Positions 7,487 through 15,599 of a stretch of 21,792 nt of DNA are shown piece by piece. Positions within the stretch are counted from its first letter, which is position 1; each line of letters opens with the position of its first letter. The DNA is from WGMI01 sp041739275 (GTDB lineage: Bacteria; Bacteroidota; Bacteroidia; Flavobacteriales; Schleiferiaceae): NCBI GenBank assembly GCA_041739275.1, contig JBGSOF010000021.1, positions 1 to 21,792 on the forward strand, read 5' to 3'. The translations under genes and the position numbers were made by a program. The notes beneath the pieces were generated by a model. It was not told where the DNA came from and did not search any database. It was given only the letters and a program-made list of their open reading frames with translations.

Positions 7487-8896
7487 ATGGAGTCCACTTT
7501 AGCAGAGCGAACGGCCTTTGCCGAGCGATTGCTCGAAATTGAAGACCTCGCAGATGTACCTGTCGAACAGTTCGACTGGATTCTGGAAAACGGCGAGCGA
7601 TATCGACTTGAAGCGGGCTCGTTTTTGTTTCAAAAAGGGGAAACTGCGCGCGGAATGCATGTTTTGCTTTCGGGCTCGATCGAAATGTACATGGTGAATG
7701 CCTCGGCTAAGATTCCCGGACGGACGATATCAGCCCCTGCCATTACCGGGGTGCTGCCTTTTTCGCGGTTAAAAATGACCAATGGGTATGGCATATGCCT
7801 CGAAACTTGTGAGTTACTGACGGTGCCGATCGACAAACTACCCGAACTCGTACAGACGCATTACGAACTCACCCGCAGCCTCGTGCACATGATGACCGGG
7901 CGCGTGCGGCAGTTCGCGGAGCAAACGCTTCAAAACGAAAAGATGATGGCTCTCGGCAAGATGTCGGCTGGCCTGGCGCACGAATTGAACAATCCCGCCG
8001 CCGCCATCGCCCGGAGCAGTCAGGCATTGCTCGGACTGCAGGCTAAGCTGTTGCCCCTGATCGGCCGCTGGCAGGAACTCGACTTGAGCGATGAATCGGG
8101 CATGTGCTTGATGGAATTGCTCAACCGACCGCTGCTTGAATCCGAACTGAGCTTGCTCGAAAAACGAAAAAAGCGCAGCGCGCTCGAAGACGTTCTCGAA
8201 AGCTTTGCCTCAGAGCAGGCCGGGGAATTGGCAGACTCGCTGGTGGAAAGCGGTATCGAAGCGGGCTCGATCGAAAAACTCACCGATCGCCTCAAACCCG
8301 ACGAAGCGCTGGCCCTGGTTGAAGGAATGGCAATATTACTCGAAATGAGGCGTCTAAGCTCTGAAGTTGGCATTTCTGCGCGCAGGATCAGCGAGTTGGT
8401 GGGAAGCGTCAAGCGATTTACCCACATGGACCGAGGGCTCGACAAGGAGTGGATGGATATGCATCAGAGCATACGCGACACTTTAACCCTTATGAACCAT
8501 AAAACCAAGTCGTTGGGAATTGTGTTCGAGGGTAATTTTCGAGCAGAAGGGCCGAAAATCCACGTACATCCCGGCGAACTCGGGCAAATACTCACCAATC
8601 TGATCGACAATGCCATCGATGCGCTCGAAGCAAGGCCCGACCCAAAGATTCGCATAGAGACTCTTCTCAAAGGCGAAGAAGTCTTGCTTGAAATAGAAGA
8701 CAATGGCTCAGGCATCCCAAAAGAGATTGCCGACGAAATTTTCAAGCCCTTTTTCACGACGAAAACAGCGGGAAAAGGAACAGGCATGGGTCTGGAAATC
8801 AGCCGACAAATAGCCGAAAAAATGGGCGGTCGCCTCAGTTTTGAATCCGAACCCGGAAAGACTGTTTTTCGCTTGGCCCTTTCAACCCTGGCATAA
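7487..8896 (+). CDS. Sensor histidine kinase with N-terminal cNMP-binding-type domain
   Basis: 469 residues, no membrane segment, so cytosolic. Residues about 10-125 form a CRP-like cyclic-nucleotide-binding-type beta barrel (GSFLFQKGE, GMHVLLSGSIEMY). Residues about 155-180 hold the H-box GKMSAGLAHELNNPAAAI with the phospho-acceptor His at 165. The ATPase part has the N-box NLIDNAIDAL (371-380), DNGSGI (405-410) and FKPFFTTKTAGKGTGMGLEIS (419 onward). About 100 extra residues, mostly charged and helical, separate the H-box from the ATPase compared with a typical kinase. The likely partner is the response-regulator fusion 100 bases downstream. An in-frame TTG at 7457 would add ten residues; the ATG was preferred, with limited certainty. 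A weak TAATTTTA box lies at 7418-7425, with a TTTG at 7391-7394. Confidence 0.9.
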   Translation: MESTLAERTAFAERLLEIEDLADVPVEQFDWILENGERYRLEAGSFLFQKGETARGMHVLLSGSIEMYMVNASAKIPGRTISAPAITGVLPFSRLKMTNGYGICLETCELLTVPIDKLPELVQTHYELTRSLVHMMTGRVRQFAEQTLQNEKMMALGKMSAGLAHELNNPAAAIARSSQALLGLQAKLLPLIGRWQELDLSDESGMCLMELLNRPLLESELSLLEKRKKRSALEDVLESFASEQAGELADSLVESGIEAGSIEKLTDRLKPDEALALVEGMAILLEMRRLSSEVGISARRISELVGSVKRFTHMDRGLDKEWMDMHQSIRDTLTLMNHKTKSLGIVFEGNFRAEGPKIHVHPGELGQILTNLIDNAIDALEARPDPKIRIETLLKGEEVLLEIEDNGSGIPKEIADEIFKPFFTTKTAGKGTGMGLEISRQIAEKMGGRLSFESEPGKTVFRLALSTLA

Positions 8897-8996
8897 CATC
8901 CGTGGCTTGCTGCTCGGAGCTTTTGCTTTGATCCCAGAGTCAGCCGCAGAAAAAGCACCGCATGGCAGCTCAAACCGCTGAACTAACTTCGACCCG

Positions 8997-10664
8997 ATGG
9001 CCCGAAACAAACCACTGATTGTCGTTGTAGACGACGATGCCCAAGTGCTCAAAGCGCTGCGCAGAGACCTGAGAGCACACTATCAAGACCGATACGAAAT
9101 TCTGGACACCACCTCGGCTCAAGAAGCCCTCGAAAGCCTTGTGGCCTTGCGCAAAAGCGGAGACGAAGTCGCTTTGTACTTGTCTGATCAACGCATGCCC
9201 GAAATGCTCGGAGTCGAGTTTTTATCGCTCGCCCGAGTGGAATTCCCAAGGGCGAAGCGGGCGCTCTTGACGGCATACAGCGATACCGAAGCCGCGATTC
9301 GCGCCATCAACGAAGTTCAGCTCGACTATTACTTGGTCAAGCCATGGGACCCGCCCCAAGAGCGACTCTATCCCGTGCTCGACGAACTGCTCGAAGAGTG
9401 GGAAGCCGGCTATATTCCCCCTTTTGACGGAATCCGCGTGGTTGGGCATTCTTTTTCGCCCAAAGCGCACGAAATCAAATCGTTTTTAAGCGGAAATCTC
9501 TTTCCGTATCGCTGGCTCGACGCGGTAAAAGACGCCGCCGGGCGCGAGCTTCTCGAATTGCACGAATCGGTCGAATCTGATTTGCCTTTGATCGTCTTAG
9601 ACGGTGGAGGCGTTCTGCGGAATCCCAGTGTGCTCGAACTCGCTCAAAAGCTAGGTCTCCAACCCAAACCCGGCCACAGCACCTACGATGTCGCCATTAT
9701 CGGCGCGGGTCCGGCAGGTCTTGCGGCTGCGGTCTACGGAGCTTCGGAGGGGCTCGAAACGGTCTTGATCGAGAAAAAAGCACCTGGAGGTCAAGCGGGT
9801 ACGAGTTCGCGAATCGAGAACTACCTCGGTTTCCCGACCGGGCTCAGCGGGAGCGAACTCAGCCGCAGAGCTGTGGCTCAAGCGACTCGTTTTGGGGTTG
9901 AGCTGATGAGCCCCAATTCGGTGCGCGCGCTCGAACGACAGGGAGAATACCATCGACTGTTGCTCGAAGACGGCAGCGAGCTGAACGCCAAGAGCATCGT
10001 GATTGCCAGCGGCGTAGATTATCGCAAGCTCGAGGCCGATGGGCTCGATCGCTTTCTCGGAGCGGGAGTGTATTACGGAGCGGCGAATACCGAAGCGGCC
10101 TCGTGCAAAGGCGAAGATGTCTATGTGGTCGGCGGCGGAAACAGCGCCGGACAAGCAGCCGTTTACCTCAGCAATTTTGCGCGCAAGGTGGGCATTGTCG
10201 TCCGCAAACCCGACCTCAGTTCGACGATGTCGGCCTACCTCATCAAACAAATCGAAGGGCTGCCCAATGTTGAGGTCGTGCCGTTTACCGAAGTTGTGCG
10301 CGGCGAAGGCGGCGATCGACTCGAACGCATCGAATTGGCCAATCGAAGCGAGGGCGGCACGCGCTGGGTAGATGCCGCGGGCCTTTTCGTATTTATTGGA
10401 GCCAAACCCTACACCGACTGGTTGCCGGACGAGATCTCGAAAGACCCACGAGGCTTCGTTTACACCGGGAGAGACTTAGTTCAACAAGCTGATTTCAAGT
10501 TGAATTGGAAGCAAAATCGCGAGCCATATCTGCTCGAAACTTCCATTCCAGGAGTGTTTGCGGCAGGAGACGTGCGCTCGGGCGCCATGAACCGCGTCGC
10601 TTCAGCCGTAGGCGAAGGCTCGATGAGCATTGCCATGGTCCATCAGTACCTCGCTCAGTTTTAA
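8997..10664 (+). CDS. Response regulator fused to a thioredoxin reductase-like flavoprotein lacking CxxC
   Basis: 555 residues in three parts. (1) Receiver domain, about 6-135: acidic cluster D12-D14, phospho-acceptor D64 in SDQRMP, T92, and K115 in VKPW. (2) Residues about 145-222: a glutaredoxin/thioredoxin-like fold (IRVVGHSFSPKAHEIKSFL, then DLPLIVLDGG) in which no cysteine is present where the catalytic pair should be. (3) Residues about 230-555: a thioredoxin reductase-type module with the FAD loop IGAGPAG (235-241), GGQAGTSSRIENYLGFP, the NADPH loop VVGGGNSAGQAA (377-388) and AAGDVR near the C-terminus. At the place of the reductase CATC motif it reads GAAN (361-364), so dithiol chemistry of the usual kind is not possible; a nearby Cys370 remains. 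The family is known by architecture but its electron acceptor is unclear. The likely cognate kinase is just upstream. Confidence 0.92.
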   Translation: MARNKPLIVVVDDDAQVLKALRRDLRAHYQDRYEILDTTSAQEALESLVALRKSGDEVALYLSDQRMPEMLGVEFLSLARVEFPRAKRALLTAYSDTEAAIRAINEVQLDYYLVKPWDPPQERLYPVLDELLEEWEAGYIPPFDGIRVVGHSFSPKAHEIKSFLSGNLFPYRWLDAVKDAAGRELLELHESVESDLPLIVLDGGGVLRNPSVLELAQKLGLQPKPGHSTYDVAIIGAGPAGLAAAVYGASEGLETVLIEKKAPGGQAGTSSRIENYLGFPTGLSGSELSRRAVAQATRFGVELMSPNSVRALERQGEYHRLLLEDGSELNAKSIVIASGVDYRKLEADGLDRFLGAGVYYGAANTEAASCKGEDVYVVGGGNSAGQAAVYLSNFARKVGIVVRKPDLSSTMSAYLIKQIEGLPNVEVVPFTEVVRGEGGDRLERIELANRSEGGTRWVDAAGLFVFIGAKPYTDWLPDEISKDPRGFVYTGRDLVQQADFKLNWKQNREPYLLETSIPGVFAAGDVRSGAMNRVASAVGEGSMSIAMVHQYLAQF

Positions 10665-10680
10665 TCTTTCGATTGCTCGA

Positions 10681-11616
10681 ATGATCATCTACGAAACCAA
10701 CCGCAGCTGGTGGAACGACTTTAAGGCGTTTCGAACCAGCTATACCATGCAGCGCATTGCGCGGTTTGCCTCGATCTACGGTTTGCTCATCGCAGTTTTA
10801 TCGGCCTGCCATTGGTATTTTGAAGATCGGTTGCCCGACAAACCCATGGACGTCACCGTTTTTAGCTTGCTCGGAATCGTGTTGTCCATCTTGCTCGTCT
10901 TTCGCACCAATACGGCTTACGATCGCTGGTGGGAAGGCCGCATCCACTGGGGGGCATTGGTCAATCACAGCCGAAATCTCGCGGTGATGGGCGCCGCTTG
11001 CTTTCCCGAAAGCGGTCGAGAAAATCGGCATCAACTGGCGGTCGGCATTTCAAATTTTTCGCTGGCCTTGAAAGAACACCTCCGCAAAGGCCCGAAACTC
11101 GACGAGTTGATCGGCCTCGCGCCCGAAGTTCGCGAGCGCTATGCCCGAGCGGAACATTTGCCTGCATTGATTTCGCTCGAACTGCACCGCCTCGTTGAAT
11201 CGGTCTATCGCAAGGGTGAGATTACGGGTGAAGACGTGCTCAATTTCAAACCCCATCTCCAAGCGCTCTTGGATGTTTGTGGTGCGTGCGAACGCATTCG
11301 AAGAACCCCGATTCCCTTTTCGTACAGCCTCTATTTGAGATTCTTCGTCTCTGCGTACAGCGTCATGCTGCCTCTGGTCTTAATCCCGATTTACTCTTTC
11401 TGGTCGGTGCCCATCGGAATTTTGGTCTTTTTCGCCTTTGCGGGGATCCAATTGATGGCTGAAGAAATCGAAGATCCGTTTGGCCTCGATTGCAACGACC
11501 TTCCCACGGGCGACATCGCCCTGACCATTGCTCGGAATGCCTTTGAACTCTTGGATGTGTCGGTCGACGAACCCGAAATTGCGCAACATGGCAGGCGATA
11601 CGAAAAGGTTTTTTGA
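10681..11616 (+). CDS. Bestrophin-like anion channel family protein
   Basis: 311 residues. The N-terminal ETNRSWW is followed by a first membrane segment (about 29-46) and a second (about 58-73), then the signature FRTNTAYDRWWEGR (74-87), typical of the bacterial bestrophin/UPF0187 family. Two more hydrophobic segments lie at about 215-255, and the family's EEIEDPFGLDCNDLPTGDI block follows. Bacterial bestrophins form pentameric ion channels in the inner membrane; ion selectivity varies and cannot be read here. The ATG at 10681 is 16 bases after the flavoprotein stop and gives the usual N-terminus. The end of the gene overlaps the start of egtB by 29 bases, which ties it to the downstream genes. 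Confidence 0.92.
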   Translation: MIIYETNRSWWNDFKAFRTSYTMQRIARFASIYGLLIAVLSACHWYFEDRLPDKPMDVTVFSLLGIVLSILLVFRTNTAYDRWWEGRIHWGALVNHSRNLAVMGAACFPESGRENRHQLAVGISNFSLALKEHLRKGPKLDELIGLAPEVRERYARAEHLPALISLELHRLVESVYRKGEITGEDVLNFKPHLQALLDVCGACERIRRTPIPFSYSLYLRFFVSAYSVMLPLVLIPIYSFWSVPIGILVFFAFAGIQLMAEEIEDPFGLDCNDLPTGDIALTIARNAFELLDVSVDEPEIAQHGRRYEKVF

Positions 11617-12796
11617 ACCCAGCGCGAGCTTTTATCGCTCGGTTCGAAGCGAGAGCACTCGAATCGCCGAGCCCTTGAGTCCCGAAGACCAAGTCGTTCA
11701 GGCCGCGCTCTTTGCCAGCCCGGTTTCATGGCATTTGGGTCATACAACCTGGTTTTTTGAACAATTTCTTCTCAAAGACCGCAAGGACTATCAAGCCTTC
11801 AACGCGTCTTGGGATCGGCTTTTCAACAGCTACTACGAGAGCTTGGGCGAACGCGTTTCGAGAGATCGGCGCGGACTTCAAACTCGCCCCGGAGCAAAGC
11901 GCATTTTGGCCTATCGCGACTCCGTAGATGATGCGCTCGCTCGCCTGCTCGACCGTGGTGAATTGTCGGAGCAAAAAATCGGTCTGCTGGAGTTGGGGCT
12001 CAACCACGAACAGCAACATCAGGAATTGATGTGGTACGACCTCAAGTATTTGCTGGGAAGTCAAGTCTTGGAAGAAGCCTATTCCGACGATTGTTCAACC
12101 GACCGATTCGAAGCCGGAACTCAAGGCGATTGGCTCGCGGTAAGCGAAGGTGTTTTCGAAGTCGGCTTTCAAGGCGAGGGATTTTGTTACGACAACGAAT
12201 TGCCGCGGCACAGGCGGTTTGTCGAAGGCGGATATCTCCGCAAAAAACTGATTATCAATTCAGAATACCTCCAATTTATAGAGTCAGGAGGCTATTCGAA
12301 TCCCCTTCTTTGGCATAGCGAAGGCTGGGCTTGGAAGGTGTTTGCAGAGGTGAAACACCCCCTGTACTGGAGAGCTGAGCCCGACGGCAACTGGTCTGAA
12401 TACACTCTGTCCGGGCGAAAACCTCTGAAGCTCGACGCGCCTTTGAGTGGGATCAGTTGGTTTGAAGCCGCTGCATTTTGCCGATGGGCCGACTGGCATT
12501 TGCCCGAAGAAGCTCAGTGGGAATCTGCCGCGCGGAATTCTTCAAACGAAATCGATGCCGGGCAGCTCTGGGAATTCACCTCTTCTGCATATACCCCTTA
12601 CCCCGGCTATAGTGCCAGGAAAGACGCGGCAGGTGAGTACAACGGCAAGTTTATGGTCAACCAAATGGTCCTTCGCGGAAGTTCTCGAGCCACCCCGAGG
12701 GGGCATGGCAGACCGAGTTACCGCAATTTCTTTTCTCCCGATATGCGTTGGATGTTCGCGGGCATCCGGCCTTATCGCTATCCAACGACGGCATGA
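11588..12796 (+). CDS. egtB: Ergothioneine biosynthesis sulfoxide synthase EgtB
   Basis: 402 residues. The N-terminal DinB-like four-helix domain carries WHLGHTTWFFEQFLL (48-62) and LGLNHEQQHQELM (136-148), the HX3HXE motif; H52, H140 and H144 are the expected iron ligands. The C-terminal formylglycine-generating-enzyme-like domain (about 180-400) shows PRHRRFVEGGY, SWFEAAAFCRWADW and the family ending VLRGSSRATPRGHGRPSYRNFF. EgtB is a non-heme iron enzyme that uses O2 to join a cysteine or gamma-glutamylcysteine sulfur to the imidazole of hercynine. The place where many family members have GGSCATP reads GSSRATP here. The start overlaps the bestrophin gene by 29 bases. The stop overlaps the egtD start in ATGA, indicating translational coupling. 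Confidence 0.94.
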   Translation: MAGDTKRFFEPSASFYRSVRSESTRIAEPLSPEDQVVQAALFASPVSWHLGHTTWFFEQFLLKDRKDYQAFNASWDRLFNSYYESLGERVSRDRRGLQTRPGAKRILAYRDSVDDALARLLDRGELSEQKIGLLELGLNHEQQHQELMWYDLKYLLGSQVLEEAYSDDCSTDRFEAGTQGDWLAVSEGVFEVGFQGEGFCYDNELPRHRRFVEGGYLRKKLIINSEYLQFIESGGYSNPLLWHSEGWAWKVFAEVKHPLYWRAEPDGNWSEYTLSGRKPLKLDAPLSGISWFEAAAFCRWADWHLPEEAQWESAARNSSNEIDAGQLWEFTSSAYTPYPGYSARKDAAGEYNGKFMVNQMVLRGSSRATPRGHGRPSYRNFFSPDMRWMFAGIRPYRYPTTA

Positions 12797-13758
12797 GCGA
12801 ACTCGATCTCTTTCGAAAAGCGGTGGTCGAAGGCCTCAGCGCTCGGCCCAAGCAACTGCCCTCGCGCTACTTCTACGACACGGCGGGCGACCGGCTTTTC
12901 GGCCAAATCATGAAATCGCCGGCCTATTACCTCACCCGGTCCGAGCGAGAAAATATGCCCGCGGTGGCAAGGGGAATCGCGGACTGGCTCGGAAGCGACT
13001 CGCTCGACTTGATCGACCTGGGTTCGGGTGATGGGGTCAAAACCGAAATCTTGATCGAGCATTTGATCCAAAGCAATCAGGCGATGCGATATTTTCCCGT
13101 GGATATCTCTCCCGGGGTTATTGTCGAACAGAAAAAGCGCTTGGAGCAAGGGTGGCCGGCTCTTGAAATCCAGCCGATCGCGGCTGATTACATTCGAGAT
13201 TCCTGGGTCTTGCCCCAAGCTGCCGACAAACGGCTTTTCTTGTTCCTGGGGAGCAATCTCGGCAACTTCGACCAAGACGGCGAACAGCTGTTGTTTGCCA
13301 TGCTGCGCAGGCTTTGCCGAACCGGAGACGGGTTGCTCATCGGACTGGACCTTGCGAAAGAACCTGCCCGGATCCTCGCAGCCTACAACGACCCAGAAGG
13401 CATTACGGCTCGGTTTAATCTCAACATTCTAGAGCGGATCAACAGAGAATTGGGAGGCAATTTCGACCTGAGTTCGTTCGTGCACTATCCGGTGTACGAC
13501 CCACTCAAGCAAGAGGCGCGAAGCCATTTGGTGTGCACGCGCCGAGCTGAGTTTGGCCTGTCGAGTGGAGAGCAATTCTCTTTTGAAGCCTGGGAAGCCA
13601 TACACACCGAAACCAGCCGCAAATACCAACTCGAAAAGCTCAAATCAAAAGCCCTGAGCGCGGGCTTCGAAACTCAAAAGAGCTTTGTTTATAAAGAAGA
13701 CCAAAGCGAAGTGTTTGCAGATCTTTTGTGGGTGCGGAACGAAACGCGAATCGATTGA
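12793..13758 (+). CDS. egtD: L-histidine N-alpha-methyltransferase EgtD
   Basis: 321 residues, the same length as characterised family members. It trimethylates histidine to hercynine using S-adenosylmethionine and so supplies the substrate of EgtB. Visible motifs: LPSRYFYDTAGDRLFGQI (22-39), LTRSERE (47-53), the SAM-binding DLGSGDG (75-81), PVDIS (102-106), LGSNLGNF (152-159) with Asn155, and IHTETSRKY (270-278), whose Glu273 and Ser275 correspond to the residues known to bind the substrate imidazole. All key residues are present. It begins inside the egtB stop (ATGA) and its own stop overlaps the next ATG by one base (TGATG), so the three genes are almost surely co-translated. Confidence 0.95.
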   Translation: MSELDLFRKAVVEGLSARPKQLPSRYFYDTAGDRLFGQIMKSPAYYLTRSERENMPAVARGIADWLGSDSLDLIDLGSGDGVKTEILIEHLIQSNQAMRYFPVDISPGVIVEQKKRLEQGWPALEIQPIAADYIRDSWVLPQAADKRLFLFLGSNLGNFDQDGEQLLFAMLRRLCRTGDGLLIGLDLAKEPARILAAYNDPEGITARFNLNILERINRELGGNFDLSSFVHYPVYDPLKQEARSHLVCTRRAEFGLSSGEQFSFEAWEAIHTETSRKYQLEKLKSKALSAGFETQKSFVYKEDQSEVFADLLWVRNETRID

Positions 13759-15590
13759 TGAAAAAACCGGTACACACAGAGACTAGGGGTTTGGAAAAGC
13801 AGAAAAAAACGCGCATCACCCGATTCCTTCCTCTTATTGCGGGGCTCGGTTTGGCGTGGATGTTCGTGAATTTATCGATTCAAAAAATCTACAGCCCCGA
13901 TCTGGGTTTCCATTTGGCCGCCGATCGGTGGATGACTGCCCATGGAGGTTGGCCTCCCCAAACCGACCCTTTTTCGGTCTTGGGCGAAGGAAGGGCCTAC
14001 ATCGACCTGCACTGGCTCTACCAAAAGATGCTGGGCGCCACTTTCGGGCTTTTTGGTTTTATTGGGCCTGCGTTCCTCCAATGGTTCCTCGCATTGTCGG
14101 CTATGTTGGTCTTGATTTTGCGAAGCCGGACTCAGAGCGGGTCCATCCCCATCCAACTCGCCCCGATGCTCTTTCTCGGTTTGCCGATGCTCAGTGCCGA
14201 GCCCCGGCCCCACGCGCTCTCTTGGCTGCTTTTGGGATTGACCCTCTACGCGCTCGAAAACGCATGGAAAGGAGCGCGTCGCGGGTGGTTCGCCCTCCCA
14301 ATATTGGCGCTTCTCTGGGCCAATACCCACAGTTTGTACATCTTGGGTTGGGTCGCCCAAATCGCATGGATTGTTGGTAAAAAACTTGAAAATCAACGCA
14401 TTCCCCGCGAAGCTTGGATCGCACTCGCCGCCACGGTTGTCGCCAGCATGCTCACGCCCTATGGCCTGCGCGGCTTGGCCTATCCTTGGGAGCAATTCGG
14501 CCTGATTTCTTCAGGGCTTAAAAAGGAATACATCGGCGAGTTTCAGAGTCCGCTCAGCCTATCGGAATTAAAGATCTACGGATTCGGCTATCTGTTTTAC
14601 CCCCTGTTCTGGAGTCAGTTGTTGAGCGCACTGGGCCTTGCGATTGCGCTGTACGAGCTCCGCCAAAAGCGCTGGACCAACAGCTTGCTCTTGTTGGGAT
14701 TCAGCGGGATATGGTTTCTCGGCGTCAAAAATTTCGGCTACTTCTTTTTTGCGGTACTCCCGATTCTCGCGGGCTCGATGCGCGAAATCGCCGGCTCGAA
14801 GTCAGAGTGGTCGGGCAAAGCACAGAAATTGACCGCCCCTCTCGCGCTCTGGCTCGTGGTGATCTGTTCACTTCTCATTGGGAGAAGCGCACAAACCAAT
14901 GGATATGCAAGCTTGATTCGATCTCCCCACACCTTCGGAACGGGTGCGGACAGTACGCAGCTCCCCTTAGGTGCGGCCAATTTTATTTCGAAAAATGTGG
15001 CCTCGGCTCGGCTCATCAATCCGGTCGATTTCGGAGGTTGTTTCAATTTCTTTCAGCCGCATCAAACCCATATCGACGGCCGAATGGAAATATGGAGCGA
15101 TTCCGATTTTCAGACGTATGCATCGAGCCTCAAGGATCCGAGAAATGCCGCTCGGTACTTTGAAAAATACCGGCCCGATTTGGCTGCATTCCCCTACCTC
15201 AAAACCACCGGTTGGTGGATGTTTTTGATGAAGAATCCCGAGTGGAAACTGGTTTATGTCGACGGACTCGCAGCCATTTATGCCCGCAAATCAGCACACC
15301 CTGAACTCGCAGAAATCAGGCCTCTGCGCAACGGACCACCCGAGCAAGAGCAAATCGACAGAATGAGTCTGCTCAGCAAACAGCCCGTGCCGAGTCGCTT
15401 TGGCCTTTGGGTAAAATCTTTGGCTGTGCCCTTAAAAAAAGACACCGAATCGGCAAACTTGAGCATGTTTTGGCTCACTTTGGGATATCCGGCCGAAGGG
15501 TTGCACGAAATGATCAAAGCCGTGGAGCAGTCGAGCAGTCCGCCTGAAACCGCCCTCGAAAACTGGAAAATTCTAAGATCCAATTTGTAA
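13758..15590 (+). CDS. GT-C-like polytopic membrane protein, putative glycosyltransferase
   Basis: 610 residues. After a basic cytosolic N-terminus there is a first membrane segment (about 24-40). A periplasmic loop follows with YSPDLGFHLAADRW, then TDPFSVLGEGRAYIDLHWLYQ. Members of this GT-C-like group share D-x-x-x-H-L, DPFS and aromatic/W-L loop residues. About eight to ten more membrane segments follow to about residue 385. The last 220 residues are soluble and probably periplasmic, with HIDGRMEIW (about 435-443), another element of this group. Enzymes of this fold transfer sugars from polyprenyl-phosphate carriers outside the membrane, but substrate and acceptor are unknown. The ATG at 13758 overlaps the egtD stop by one base. 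The gene converges on pcm with only 9 bases between them. Confidence 0.7.
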   Translation: MKKPVHTETRGLEKQKKTRITRFLPLIAGLGLAWMFVNLSIQKIYSPDLGFHLAADRWMTAHGGWPPQTDPFSVLGEGRAYIDLHWLYQKMLGATFGLFGFIGPAFLQWFLALSAMLVLILRSRTQSGSIPIQLAPMLFLGLPMLSAEPRPHALSWLLLGLTLYALENAWKGARRGWFALPILALLWANTHSLYILGWVAQIAWIVGKKLENQRIPREAWIALAATVVASMLTPYGLRGLAYPWEQFGLISSGLKKEYIGEFQSPLSLSELKIYGFGYLFYPLFWSQLLSALGLAIALYELRQKRWTNSLLLLGFSGIWFLGVKNFGYFFFAVLPILAGSMREIAGSKSEWSGKAQKLTAPLALWLVVICSLLIGRSAQTNGYASLIRSPHTFGTGADSTQLPLGAANFISKNVASARLINPVDFGGCFNFFQPHQTHIDGRMEIWSDSDFQTYASSLKDPRNAARYFEKYRPDLAAFPYLKTTGWWMFLMKNPEWKLVYVDGLAAIYARKSAHPELAEIRPLRNGPPEQEQIDRMSLLSKQPVPSRFGLWVKSLAVPLKKDTESANLSMFWLTLGYPAEGLHEMIKAVEQSSSPPETALENWKILRSNL

Positions 15591-15599
15591 TTGGGACGT

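Noticed and set aside
8897..8996. A separate promoter for the receiver-reductase gene
   Set aside because: No TAnnTTTG box can be found in these 100 bases; co-transcription with the kinase is more likely.
8962..9018. An 18-codon upstream frame (ATG to TGA) overlapping the start of the receiver-reductase gene
   Set aside because: It is short with no unusual composition or ribosome site, and it overlaps a real start in another frame; chance is the simplest explanation.
15580..15594. CCAATT/AATTGG inverted repeat between the GT-C-like gene and pcm, as a bidirectional terminator
   Set aside because: Only a 6-bp AT-rich stem overlapping the stop codon and no T-run on either side.
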